The translations under genes and the position numbers were made by a program. A DNA stretch of 64,000 bases, from contig JBCAML010000009.1 of assembly GCA_038503075.1 (NCBI GenBank), positions 434,001-498,000 on the forward strand. Reading direction: 5' to 3'. The notes beneath the pieces are model-generated. The model saw only the letters and a list, made by a program, of their open reading frames with translations, did not search any database and was not told where the DNA came from. The number at the start of each line of letters is the position of its first letter. Within the stretch, counting starts at the first letter, position 1. This document shows, piece by piece, positions 12,906 to 22,974 of this stretch. The stretch comes from Gyromitra esculenta. Taxonomy: Eukaryota > Ascomycota > Pezizomycetes > Pezizales > Discinaceae.

Positions 12906-14296
12906 CTCCTCGTCCATTTTAATACCATCGGGGTAAGGATTACAGGTATTTTGTCGTTTGTACCTCAAACTCACATTTCTCGGGTTTAAGGAGAATGTTG
13001 TTATTCTTTAGCGTCTGTAGAACCTTTCGAACGTGAGTTTGATGTTCTTCGAAGGTATCACTATAGATGAGAATGTCGTCTAGGTATGCGGTGCAAAAGA
13101 TATCTAGGTACTCAGTGAGGCAGTCGTTCACGAAGCGTTGGAAGGTGCCGGGAGCATTGGTCAGTCCAAAGGGCATCACCTGATACTCGTAGAGACCATA
13201 GCGGGTTCGGAAAGCGGTTTTCCATTCCTCTCCATCGGCGATTCGAATCTGATGATAACCGTCGCGGAGATCGAGTTTGGTATACCATTGAGCTTTCGCT
13301 AATCGGTCCAGAGTTTCTCGTATAAGGGGGAAGGTGTATCGATCCTTGACTGTAATGGCGTTTAGGCCTCTATAGTCAACACATAGCCGGAGGAGCCATC
13401 TGCTTTTTCACGAACAATACGGGGGAACCGGCGGGAGAGGAGCTTGCGCGGATAAAGCCTTTTCCAGGTTATCTTCGATGTACTTCTTAAGAACGATAAG
13501 TTCCTCTCGGGACATGCCATAGAGGGGTCCGAAAGGGGCATCCTTTCCTTCCATCAGTTGTATTTGGTGATCATATGAGCGTCGTGGGGGTAGTCCTTGA
13601 GCTTTTGCTTTGTCGAACATATCTAGGAAGTCATGGTACTTAGCGGGGATTCTAGACTTCCATTCCTCCTTAGTGGTTGTATTGTCTATAAGCTTGTTTA
13701 TCTCATAGAGGGACATGGCGTAGGCTTGATGGGCTCGTCTCCTAGTGAGAGTCCTAAAGCTGGCAGCGCCAATAAAGGACATATTTATTTGGGGGGGAGC
13801 AGGGATTGATGGGGAGACGACAACAGGGGAGTGAGGGGCGCAATGGGTGGTGCAGAGTTTAGAGTTAAACTCAATGCGTTTATCGGCGAACTGTAGATGC
13901 ACATCGTGATGTTTCATCCATGGTATTCCTAGGACCAAGGGGTAGTGACCTAATTGAGTTACAAAACAGGGCGCTTGTTCTTGGTGATTTTCAATGGACA
14001 AGTTAAGTTTGGCGATATGGGTGATATCTCCGGAGGCGACAGGGCGTCCATCGATAACTTCGAACTTGAATCTTTTTCTTTGTAAGGGGGAGAGAATGGT
14101 GACTCGTGAATTTCTGATCAATAAATGCAAATCCTGAGGCTCCGGTGTCTAGTAAAGCGTGTGTGTTTATAATTTTATTGCTATGGGAAATCTTGCATGC
14201 TACTACAAAATGTTCCCCATCCAATTGATCCTCCACGCTTATACCAGAAACTGAAAACCCCGAAATAGAAAATGCAGATAAAGGTAGGAAATTTGA

Positions 14297-14341
14297 AACC
14301 AAGGTAGGGTCACTGATCGACCTTGGTTGGACTAGTTTAAA
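14297..14341 (-). promoter_or_regulatory. gag-pol -1 frameshift site of copy C
   Basis: Slippery TTTAAAC at 14341-14335 (minus), read T-TTA-AAC in the gag frame, then the gag stop TAG. A 6-nt spacer follows, then a 9-bp stem (14320-14328 with 14297-14305, AACCAAGGT/ACCTTGGTT). Pol lies in the -1 frame. Equivalent sites: A 3209-3215, B 8582-8588, E 20191-20197, F 24478-24484. Confidence 0.85.
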
Positions 14342-15624
14342 GCCTCGCTTGAGGCGTTTGCAGACTCTAGGGCAAAAAATTGAGGTGGGAGAGGTGGCGG
14401 CGGTAAGGAAGAAGCCGGGGGCGTACGGTTAGCAGGTGGGGCGGTGAGGGCTCCTCTCATCGTAGGTTTTTTGGGAGCGGAAGGGCAATTGGCGTAGGAG
14501 TGATCAGGGGCGGCACAGAACATGCACTTTCCAGTGGCACGGCGCCACTGTTTCTCCTCCTCCGAGAGTTTTCTTCGTCCGTTGACCAGTGTGTATCGTT
14601 GGTCTTGAGGAGGGCGAGAAAGATTACTGGTGCGTCCGAAAGATAGATCCATAGGGGCTAGTCCTCCTGGGGTAAAGGAGGAGGCGGGGGTGAAGGCGGC
14701 GGGGGCACTGAATTGTCCCATATTATCTCTGACGTTTCCTCGTTTCTCTGCCTTGCGAGCTCGGATACGGTTATCCAGTCGGGTAAGGGTGAGAATCATT
14801 TCCGGGAGGTTAGCAGGGGCAATTGGTGCAAACACCATGGCTTCTTTTAACTCCTCTGACATGCCATGCTCTAGTGCGTCCATCTTCGAGTTTTCGTCAA
14901 AGTTCAACTGTCCCATGATTCTTTGGAAATCGGCTAAATAGGCAGAGAAATCACGCTTTCCCTGACGGAGCTGGTGGAGTTCTCGTCGAGCAGTTCCAGT
15001 TGGATCTGGGTCTCCAAAAGCAGTTTCCAAGGCGGCAATGAGTTCTTCTGCGTTGTTCCAAGTGGTAAGTCCTGAGGGGAGAACCGTGTGACGGACTTGT
15101 TCTAGGGCTGCTCCTTCCAGTCGATTGATAGTATAAAGTATCATTGTGGTCTCGTTGGCAAAACGATCTCGGTTGACGGTTAACTTGGAGCGTAGTTGGA
15201 GAATGAAGCCGGGGAGTTTCGCTCGGGATCCATCGAACTTTTCTGGGTCCGGCATGCGTTCTGATCGATGGTTATTTGACGGCGGGGGAGGGGTAGCTGT
15301 GAGGTTGGGTGGAGCGGGGGGTGCTTGGGTGGCAGATCGCGCTTCATTCCGTTCCTGTCGAAGTCGAGCAATTAGGCTGGCGGCTTCGGTTACCCGTTGG
15401 TCTTGTTCGGTTGCATGACGGAGGGCATTATCGGTTTGGATTCTGGCAGTATTGAGTTTTACCTCATTCTCCCGTTCGCTTTCCTGGAGGACGTCAATCT
15501 GGTCTTCCAGGGCTTGGTTTAGTTCCCTGAGTTCATTGTATAGTTCTGCAGGGTCATCTCGGTATGCTTGAGCAAAGGCTTCTCTAGTGGGAAAGCGTTT
15601 TGCGGAGACGGCGGCTCCTTCCAT
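14332..15624 (-). CDS. gag: Gag polyprotein of copy C
   Basis: 430-residue open frame, the only intact gag in the window. It starts MEGAAVSAKRFPTRE; a coiled-coil segment (LNQALEDQIDVLQE, about residues 34-47) and an alanine-rich helical part follow, then the retrotransposon gag domain (about 125-290, PEKFDGSRAKLPGF...LRQGKRDFSAYLADFQRIMGQ), a basic linker, a CCHC knuckle (CMFCAAPDHSYANC) and a proline-rich tail ending SSEALN. Gag assembles virus-like particles in the cytoplasm and the knuckle packages RNA. The ATG is the first after the short leader. Expression in this copy is unproven because pol is broken, but Gag itself could still be made. Confidence 0.88.
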   Translation of the reverse strand: MEGAAVSAKRFPTREAFAQAYRDDPAELYNELRELNQALEDQIDVLQESERENEVKLNTARIQTDNALRHATEQDQRVTEAASLIARLRQERNEARSATQAPPAPPNLTATPPPPSNNHRSERMPDPEKFDGSRAKLPGFILQLRSKLTVNRDRFANETTMILYTINRLEGAALEQVRHTVLPSGLTTWNNAEELIAALETAFGDPDPTGTARRELHQLRQGKRDFSAYLADFQRIMGQLNFDENSKMDALEHGMSEELKEAMVFAPIAPANLPEMILTLTRLDNRIRARKAEKRGNVRDNMGQFSAPAAFTPASSFTPGGLAPMDLSFGRTSNLSRPPQDQRYTLVNGRRKLSEEEKQWRRATGKCMFCAAPDHSYANCPSAPKKPTMRGALTAPPANRTPPASSLPPPPLPPQFFALESANASSEALN

Positions 15625-15674
15625 GATGGAAGAGTGTTAGGGGTACTGGTAATGGTAGAAGGTGTAGATGTTGG

Positions 15675-15683
15675 AAGCAACGT
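15675..15683 (-). promoter_or_regulatory. primer-binding site of copy C
   Basis: ACGTTGCTT on the minus strand, two bases after the 5' LTR. It does not begin TGG as a tRNA 3'-end site would, but it is the exact complement of AAGCAACGT inside the LTR (15906-15914), which suggests self-priming. Confidence 0.55.
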
Positions 15684-15685
15684 AA

Positions 15686-16092
15686 TCTCACGGTTCAGTC
15701 CCTCGTTAAGCCCTTCAGTATCCCTGAAGGTGAGCAGTGCTACTTAATGAGGTATCAACGCGTTCAAAGAGTGCAGCGTTTCTACAGGTTCTATGAAGGG
15801 TTTATCTCCAGGTGAGATAAGTGCAGTGAAGGGGACAGAGACAGCGAGGATTTTGAGATAGAATCGAGATAGTATTCCGACAAGTACAGGAGAAGGTAAA
15901 CGAGAACGTTGCTTAAAGAAAGAAAAGAAGAAGAACAACAAACGAACAAAATCCACCATTTAAATACCCCGCTTTCCTTAACAAAACCTATACCCGAAAA
16001 TATCCGAACAACAAAGGGATTGTACAACCATCCAATCAACGATACAACTAATAACCGAACCATGTGCCATTACCTTAAATCAATCCATGAAA
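15686..16092 (-). repeat. 5' LTR of copy C
   Basis: 407 bp, TTTCATGG...CCGTGAGA in transcription order, followed on the right by the CTTCC duplication and the lost start of B's gag. Confidence 0.93.
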
Positions 16093-16137
16093 CTTCCCTG
16101 GTGGGAAGCGTTTTGCGGCGACAGCGGTCCCTTCCAT
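16093..16137 (-). pseudogene. gag: start of gag of copy B
   Basis: The first 45 bases of B's gag (MEGTAVAAKRFP, then a one-base deletion) beside copy C. They match D's gag start at 17202 and join to 9834 if C is removed. Confidence 0.85.
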
Positions 16138-16196
16138 GGTGAGTTTGGTGGGGGAATGTCTTTGGGTAGAACGTGTAGATGATGGAAGCAACGTAA

Positions 16197-16643
16197 TCTC
16201 ACGGTTCAGTCTCTCGTTAAGCCCTTCAGTATCCCTGAAGGTGAGCAGTGCTACTTAAGCGAGATACTAACTCGTTCGAAGAGTGCGATGTTTCTACAAG
16301 CTCTACGGAGGGTATACTTCAAGGTGAAGTATCGGCGATGTTTCACAGAGACAGCGAGGGTTCTGAGGTAGAAACGAGGTAGTATTGAGATAATACAGGT
16401 AGAAGTGAATGAGAACGTTCTTAAGGAAAGAAGAGAAAGGAAAACATAAACGGCCAAAATCCTTCCCTTAAATACCCCGCTTTTACAGTAACACCAACCA
16501 CAACCCGACAACAACCGAAACACACAAAGACATTATCCCAATAATCAAAAGATACCCAAACAACAAAGAACTTATACAACCATCCAAACAATAACAGAAC
16601 CAACAACCAAACCACGATTCCTTTCCTAAGTCAATCCATGAAA
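16197..16643 (-). repeat. 5' LTR of copy B
   Basis: 447 bp, TTTCATGG...CCGTGAGA in transcription order. Longer than in A and C because of a variable segment. The AAGCAACGT element has lost its GC here (AACGTTCTTAAG on plus). Confidence 0.9.
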
Positions 16644-17202
16644 TGAGGCCTGAGGGGAGAACCGTGTGACGGACTTGTTCTAGGGCCGCTCCTTCCAGTC
16701 GATTGATGGTATACAGTATCATTGTGGTCTCGTTTGCGAAACGGTCTCGGTTGACCGTGAGTTTGGAGCGCAGCTGAAGTATGAAACCGGGGAGCTTAGA
16801 TCGAGATCCATCGAATTTCTCGGGATCTGGCATACGCTCTGAGCGGTGGGAGTTCGCTGATGGAGGTGGAGTGGCGCTGAGATTTGGGGGAGCGGGGGGG
16901 ACTTGAATGGTGGCACGGGCTTCGTTTCGTTCTTGTCGTAGCCGGGCGATTAAGCTGGCCGCTTCCGTGACCCGTTGGTCCTGTTCGGCAGCGTGTCGAA
17001 GTGCATTGTCAGTTTGAATGCGAGCTGTATTGAGTTTGACCTCATTTTCTCGTTCGCTTTCCTGGAGGACGTCGATTTGGTCCTCGAGGGCTTGGTTAAG
17101 ATCCCTGAGTTCGTTGTATAGTTCTGCTGGGTCTTCTCGGTAGGCTTGGGCGAAGGCTTCCCTGGTGGGGAAGCGTTTTGCGGCGACAGCGGTCCCTTCC
17201 AT
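16644..17202 (-). pseudogene. gag: gag N-terminal part of copy D
   Basis: MEGTAVAAKRFPTREAF start, coiled coil and the first half of the gag domain up to LPSGL, where B's LTR interrupts it. No internal stop, so D's gag was intact when B landed. Confidence 0.85.
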
Positions 17203-17276
17203 GGTGAGTTTGATGGGGGGAATGTGCTTTTGTGTAGTTCAGAGGGTAGAAGGTGTAGATGATGCAAGCAACGTAA

Positions 17277-17725
17277 TCTCACGGTTCAGTCTCTCGCTAA
17301 GCCCTTCAGTATCCCTGAAGGTGAGCAGTGCTACTTAAGCGAGATCCTAACTCGTTCGAAGAGTGCGGTATTTCTACAAGTTCTACGGGGAGTATACTTC
17401 AAGGCGAAGTATCAGCAATGTTTCACAGCGACAGCGAGGGTTCTGAGATAGAACCGAGATAGTATTGAGATAATACAGGTAGAAGTGAACGAGAACGTTG
17501 CTTAAGGAAAGAAGAGAAAGGAAAACATAAACGACCGAAATCCTTCACTTTAAATACCCCGCTTTTACAGTAGCACCAACAACAACCCGACAACAACCGA
17601 AACACAAAGACATTATCCCGATAACCAAAAAGACACCCGAACAACAAAGAACTTATAAAACCATCCGAACAAATAACAAAACCAGTAACCAGGCCACGAT
17701 TTCTTTTCTAAATCAATCCGTGAAA
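17277..17725 (-). repeat. 5' LTR of copy D
   Basis: 449 bp, TTTCACGG...CCGTGAGA in transcription order; closest in length and sequence to B's LTR. The adjacent leader carries the ACGTTGC-type primer-binding site. Confidence 0.9.
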
Positions 17726-17844
17726 TAACCCCTTGTAGAACTTGTAGAAACGCCACACGCTTTGAACGTGTCGATACCTCGTTTAAGTAGCACTGCTCAC
17801 CTTCAGGGATACTGAAGGGCTTAATGAGGGACTGAACCGTGAGA
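17726..17844 (+). repeat. 3' fragment of a plus-strand LTR
   Basis: Last ~119 bases of an LTR in plus orientation, containing CCTTCAG-type palindrome sequence and ending AACCGTGAGA. It was cut by D. The next bases (ATGAA, 17845-17849) are native to E's RNase H sequence, so this LTR was inserted in E's pol. Confidence 0.88.
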
Positions 17845-20197
17845 ATGAAATACTCAAGGTTTTTGTGGTCGCTGATAACGTTGATAGGGTGTTTGGAGCC
17901 TTCAAGTTCCGGATGCCACTCTTCAAACACGCGGATAATAGCTAACAGTTCCTTGTCGTATATCTCGTAATTGCACTCAGCAGGCGAATGTTTTTTCGAG
18001 AAGAAGGCAACTGGGTGTAAGATTCCGGCATTGTTGTATTGCGAGAGTACTCCTCCGGATACAAAGTCTGAGGCATCTGTTTCCACTATGATTTTCTTAT
18101 CAGGGTCAAAGTGGATAAGAATGGGGGCAGTAGTGAAGGCATATTTTAGATTTTCAAAGGCTATATCTGCTTCAACTGTCCATTCAAATATGATCCCTTT
18201 CTTCGTGAGTGCAGTCAGAGGAGAAGCTAGTTTGGAAAATCCCAAAATAAATCGGCGATAGAAGTTGGCGAAACCCAAGAAGGCTTGAACGTCTTTTACG
18301 CTCTTTGCTCTTCCCCACTCTCGCACAGCTTTGAGTTTCTCCTCGTCCATTTTGATGCCATCGGGGGTAAGAATGAGGCCAAGGTATTTTGTCGTTTGTA
18401 CCTCAAATTCACACTTTTCCGGCTTCAAGAGGATGTGGTTATCTTTAAGGGTTCGCAGGACCTTTCGAACATGGACCTGATGCTCGACGCGAGTATCGCT
18501 GTAGATGAGGATGTCATCTAGGTAAGCGGTACAAAAGATATCCAGATACTCTGTGAGGCAGTCATACACAAAGCGTTGAAAGGTCCCAGGAGCGTTGGTT
18601 AGGCCGAATGGCATGACCTGGTATTCATATAGGCCGTATTGTATGCGGAAGGCTGTTTTCCACTCATCTCCTTCTGCAATTCGCACTTGATGGTATCCGT
18701 CACGAAGATCTAATTTGGTATACCATTGTGCTTTAGCCCGTCTCACGGTTGAGTCCCTTGTTTAAGCCCTTCGGTATCCCCGGAGGTGAGCAGTGCTACT
18801 TAAGCGAGGTATCAACACGTTCAAAGAGTGCAGGGTTTTCTACAGGTCCTACGATGGATATACTTCAAGGCGAAGTATCGGCGGTGGTTCACAGCGACAG
18901 CGAGGATTCTGAAGTAGAATCGAAGTGAGATTGTAACTTGATACAAGAGAAGTGAAACGAGAACGTTGCTTAAAGAAAGAAGAAGAAGGTACAATGACAA
19001 CTAGAATCCGTCTCTTAAATACCCCACTTTCATTACTCCAAAATGCATACCCGAACATAACCGAACAACAACAAAGACATTATTTACCCTAACCGAAACC
19101 ATTACAACCAACCCATTATCCCCAACCTGTTATTTTCCATCCGTGAAAGCCAGGCGGTCAAGGGTCTCTCGGATGAGGGGGAAGTATAACGGTCCGACGG
19201 TGATGGCATTTAGGCCTCGATAGTACACGTATAGTCGAAGAGAGCTGTCAGCCTTTTTTACGAAGAGGATGGGGGATCCTGCCAGAGAAGAGCTAGCACG
19301 AATAAATCCTTTTTCAAGGTTATCTTCAATGTACTTCTTTAGAACAATAAGTTCTTCTCGAGACATTCCATATAGGGGACTGAAGGGGGCATCCTTTCCT
19401 TCCTGTAGTTGTATCCGGTGATCGTAAGATCGGCGAGGGGGAAGTCCTTGAGCTTTACTCTTGTCAAACATATCGAGGAATTCGTGGTATTCTTCAGGGA
19501 TTCTCGCTTTCCATTCTTCTTTGGTTGTCTTGTCATCGATGATCTTGTTAATCTCATAGAGCGACATGGCGTAGGCCTGGGATGTGCGTTTTTGAGTGAG
19601 AGTCCTGAAACTAGCGGCATCGATGAAGGATAGGTTTAGTTTGGGGGGGGCTGCAATTGAGGGGACGGAGACTGTGGTAGAATAGGGGACGCAATGGGTG
19701 GTGCAGAGTTTAGAATTAAACTCAATGCGTTTTTGGGCAAAGCGGAGTTGAACATCATGGTAGTTCATCCATGGGATTCCTAGGACGAGGGGATAATGTC
19801 CTAGTTGGGTAACGAAGCAGGGGGCTTGTTCCTGGTGTTGTTGAATGGAGAGGTTAATATTGGCGATATGAGTGATGTCCCCTGACGAAACTGGGCGGCC
19901 ATCAATTACTTCAAGTTGTTGAGGGTTTTTTAGAGAAAACAGAGGTAGGGAGTGATGACTCGCAAAGTCTTTATCAATGAAGGCGAATCCCGAGGCTCCA
20001 GTGTCCAATAGTGCGTGAGTTTTGATAATTTTATTATTATGGGAAATGTTACATGAAATAACGAAATGTTCCCCATCCAATTGGTCCTCCACGCACATAT
20101 CCAACACTGAAAAACCTGAAATAGAAAATGCCGACAAAGGTAAAGAAATGGGAACCAAGGCAAGGTCACTGGTCAGCCTAGGTTGGACTAGTTTAAA
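17845..20197 (-). pseudogene. pol: pol of copy E (interrupted by a solo LTR)
   Basis: 17845-18735 encodes RT from the [16 protein letters not shown] segment through [12 protein letters not shown] and the RNase H start ([20 protein letters not shown]). 19149-20197 encodes the N-terminal protease (ALLDTGASGF near 20010) and the RT start (LYVYYRGLNAI, normally [11 protein letters not shown], so the second residue group is altered). The solo LTR at 18741-19148 separates them. Confidence 0.85.
18741..19148 (-). repeat. solo LTR in pol of copy E
   Basis: 408 bp; TTTCACGG...CCGTGAGA on the minus strand. Flanks GCCCG (18736-18740) and GCCAG (19149-19153) are a TSD with one later change. Its palindrome reads CCTTCGG/CCGGAGG. 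Confidence 0.9.
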
Positions 20198-21960
20198 GCC
20201 TCGCTGGAGGCGCTTGAGGACTCTAGAGCAAAAAATTGAGGTGGGAGAGGTGGCGGTGGTAGGGAGGAAGCAGGAGGCGTACGATTAGCGGAGGGGGCGG
20301 TGAGGGGTCCTCTCATTGTGGGTTTCTTTGGAGCAGAGGGGCAGTTGGAGTAGGAATGGTTGGGGGCGGCGCAAAACATGCACTTGCCGGTGGAGCGGCG
20401 CCATTGTTTTTCCTCTTCTGAGAGTTTTCTTCTTCCATTGACCATGGTGTATCGTTGGTCTTGGGCAGGGCAAGAAAGATTACTGGTGCGTCAGAAAGAT
20501 AGATCCATAGGAGCAAGGCCCCCTGGAACAAACGATGAAGCCGGGACGAAGGGAGTCATTGCATTGGGGGCACTGAACTGTCCCATATTTTCCCGAGTAC
20601 TTCCTCGTTTCTCCGCCTTATGAGCTGGGATACGATTGTCCATTCAAGTGAGGACTAGAACCATATCGTTGAGGGTAGCGGGGGTGGCAGTGGCGAAGAC
20701 CATGGCTTCTTTTAGTTCTTCTGACATACCATGTTTGAGGGCATCCATCTTCGAATTTTCGTCGAAAGTCAGTTGTTTTCATGGATTGACATAGGAAAGG
20801 AATCGTGGTTTGGTTGTTGGTTCTGTTATTGTTTGGATAGTCGCATAAGTTCTTTGCTGTTCGGGTATATTTGGGTTATCGGGATAATGTCTTCGTATTT
20901 CGGTTGTTGTCGGGTTGGTGTTACTGTAAAAGCGGGGTATTTAAGTGAAGGATTTTGGTCGTTCATGTTTTCCTTTCTCTTCTTTCCTTAAGCAACGTTC
21001 TCGTTTTACTTCTGCTGTATTCGTCCAATACTATCTCGGTTCTACCTCTGAACCTTCGCTGTCGCTGTGAAACATCGTCGATACTTCGCCTTGAAGTATA
21101 CTCATTGTAGAACTTGTAGAAACACCGCACTCTTCGAACGAGTTAGGATCTCGCTTAAGTAGCACTGCTCACCTTCAGGGATACTGAAGGGCTTAACGAG
21201 AGCCTAACCGTGAGAGTTGTCCCATGATACGTTGGAAATCAGCCAAGTATGCAGAGAAGTCTCGTTTGCCTTGTCGAAGCTGGTGCAGTTCTCGGCGAGC
21301 AGTGCCGGTGGGATCTGGATCACCGAAAGCTACTTCCAATGCGGAGATGAGTGCGGCATCATTGACCCAGGTAGTAAGTCCTGAGGGGAGAACGGTATGG
21401 CGGACCTGTTCTAGGGCTGCTCCTTCCAGGCGATTGATGGTGTAGAGGATCATTGTGTTCTCATCAGCGAATCTGTCTCGGTTTACGGCGAGCTTGGAGC
21501 GGAGTTGGAGTACAAAGCCGGGGAGTTTCTTCGGCTTCGTCGAATTCTCCAGATCGCGCATGCGTTCCGATCGGTGAGTGACAGCAGGTGGGGCAGGGGA
21601 GGTGTACTGGTGAGATTTGGTGGGGACTGGGTGCACTTCAGTGGCTCTGCGAGCTTCATCCCGTTCTCGACGTAGTCGGTCGATGAGGTCGGCGTCGTTG
21701 ACTCGTTGATCTTGTTGAGCGTGTTGAACGGCGTTGTTTATGCGGATTTGGGTGGTGTTGAGCTTTATCTCCAGCTCCTGTGTTCCTTCTTGGAGGACGT
21801 CAATTTGGTCCTCGAGAGCTTGGTTGAGTTCCTGGAGTTGATTATATAACTCGACAGGATCGTTCCTATAAGCTTGGGCAAATGCTTCTTTTGTAGGGAA
21901 GCGTGGTGTGGCGACAGCGGCTCCTTCAGAGGAGGAGGCAACGGGGGCGGGGGAGCTCAT
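20188..21960 (-). pseudogene. gag: gag of copy E (split by a solo LTR)
   Basis: N-terminal part 21960-21216 (MSSPAPVASSSEG..., coiled coil, gag domain with a divergent segment RDLENSTKPKKLPGF) and C-terminal part 20771-20188 with the CCHC knuckle (CMFCAAPNHSYSNC). A stop-like change and a lost arginine codon lie around 20495 and 20625-20645. It ends at TAG just after TTTAAAC (20191-20197). Confidence 0.85.
20777..21215 (+). repeat. solo LTR in gag of copy E
   Basis: 439 bp, plus orientation, TTTCATGGATTGA...CCGTGAGA, with a perfect GTTGT duplication (20772-20776 and 21216-21220). Uninterrupted homologues read AGTTGTCCCATG. Confidence 0.95.
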
Positions 21961-22013
21961 TGTTACTTCGTTTGTAGGAGGTGTAGATAGGCAAGCAATG
22001 TAATCTCACTTCC

Positions 22014-22226
22014 TCAATTGTTGCTAGAGTCTGCTTTGTTACAGACACTTGCGATGATATTGACACAGAGGTACTCGGAATCTAGCCACTCAGGTAAGAC
22101 TAGCGAGGGCTCAGTGGTCCGTGTAGGTTTTCGCGATGTCAAACAAGGGAACAAACACACAAAGGATTGATGAATCCAAATTGTGAAACCCATGAAGTAA
22201 GTATGACTCCAAGGTGGTTTGAACAC
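22014..22226 (-). other. upstream ORF in the leader of copy E
   Basis: A short minus-strand ORF between LTR and gag with the conserved pieces FPCLT and LPEWLDSEYL shared with copies A and F. Ends before gag. Likely translated start is an internal ATG (MGFTIWIHQSF). Function unknown. Confidence 0.5.
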
Positions 22227-22281
22227 ATGGCCTTGTATGGGAAAAGGTACACAGTATACCGCTGAGTATAAAACAACGTAA

Positions 22282-22562
22282 TCTCACGATTTGATCCCTT
22301 ATAAGCCCTTCTGTATCCCAGAAGGTGAGCAGAGCTACTTAGGTAGGGACCGTTGCGATAAGAGTGACGAAGTGTTCTACAGGTCCTACGAGGTTCTAAC
22401 TCAAGGCGAGTTAAGTGTAAGGGTTTTCACAGCGACAGCGGCAAGTGAAGATACGAGATAGAGTAGTATTAAAACAATACAGTAGAAGTAAAGTAAGAAC
22501 GTTGCATGGAGAAAAGAAAAAGAGAATAAAAGCGAGCGAAATCCATCCCTTAAATACCCCGC
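22282..22562 (-). repeat. 5' LTR of copy E, first part
   Basis: Begins TCTCACGATTTG on plus and runs to CCCCGC, where F inserted. It resumes at 25439 and, after the divergent solo LTR, at 25895-25986. The palindrome is changed on both arms (CCTTCTG/CAGAAGG). Confidence 0.88.
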
Positions 22563-22972
22563 TTTCACGGATGAAGTGAAGTAATGGGTTAGGGTTCGGA
22601 AGGAATGGTTGCCACGGAGGATGATTTCTTTATAATGTCTTTGTTGTTCGGCTGTGTTCGGTTATGAGTCATAAGAAGGATTGCGGGGTATATAAGGGAT
22701 GGATTTTAGACGGTTGTTACGGTTTTCTTCTCTTTTCTTTAAGCAACGTTCTTACCTTACTTCTACTGTATTGTTTCGAATACTATCTCGATTCTACTCC
22801 AGAATCCTCGCGGTCGCTGTCGCTGTGAAACCCCCACACTTAACTCGCCTTGAGTTAGACCCACGTAGGACCTGTAGAAACATCGTGATTCTTGTCGCTT
22901 GACTCCTCGTTTAAGTAGCACTGCTCACCTTCAGGGATACTGAAGGGCTTAACGAGGGATCAAACCGTGAGA
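22563..22972 (+). repeat. 5' LTR of copy F
   Basis: 410 bp, TTTCACGGATGAAG...CCGTGAGA. TATA box TATATAAG at 22689-22696; AAGCAACGT at 22741-22749, about 50 bases downstream; palindrome CCTTCAG/CTGAAGG near 22929-22946. Confidence 0.92.
22689..22696 (+). promoter_or_regulatory. TATA box in LTR of copy F
   Basis: TATATAAG in the conserved GGGGTAT(T/A)(T/A)AAG context present in every LTR of the family; the likely U3 promoter. Confidence 0.55.
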
Positions 22973-22974
22973 TT

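Larger units (their letters stand above)
10229..14341 (-). pseudogene. pol: pol of copy C with chromodomain (interrupted and frameshifted)
   Basis: From 12486 leftward the frame is open for over 730 codons: end of RT, RNase H (VETDASDF), integrase ([21 protein letters not shown] zinc domain; [17 protein letters not shown] and HPETDRQTER supply the D,D,E residues), a GPYPIKK module and a chromodomain (YYIEKILDQRTY...YLVEWTGY..PTWEP). The chromodomain identifies a chromovirus and is expected to direct integration through modified histones. A plus-strand solo LTR (12487-12905) splits RT. The RT start and protease (12911-14302) have several one-base losses, for example near 13395-13450 and 14085-14110, so the polyprotein is dead. 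Confidence 0.9.
9840..16092 (-). mobile_element. complete chromovirus copy C with both LTRs and TSD
   Basis: The only copy with both ends in the window. The flanking CTTCC (9835-9839 and 16093-16097) is a perfect 5-bp TSD. Order on the minus strand: 5' LTR, primer-binding site, gag, -1 shift, pol with chromodomain, polypurine tract, 3' LTR. Length is 6.25 kb including a 0.42-kb solo LTR inside pol, so the original was about 5.8 kb. The two LTRs differ at many positions, mostly transitions, so the insertion is not recent. Confidence 0.95.
5152..16643 (-). mobile_element. chromovirus copy B, interrupted by copy C
   Basis: Pol lies at 5152-8588 and gag at 8579-9839; gag continues after nested copy C at 16093-16137, followed by a leader and a 5' LTR (16197-16643). 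Its left end was cut by insertion of A and the rest lies outside the window. The right LTR is followed by TGAGG (16644-16648), which is native D gag sequence, so B sits inside D. Its leader is short, without the PEWLD peptide, like C, D and G. Confidence 0.9.
16644..17725 (-). mobile_element. chromovirus copy D (5' part)
   Basis: Gag start (16644-17202), leader and 5' LTR (17277-17725). The gag frame stops where B inserted (TGAGG); the rest of D must lie left of the window. On the right it is followed by TAACC and then by the remains of a plus-strand LTR, so D integrated into an older LTR. Confidence 0.85.
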
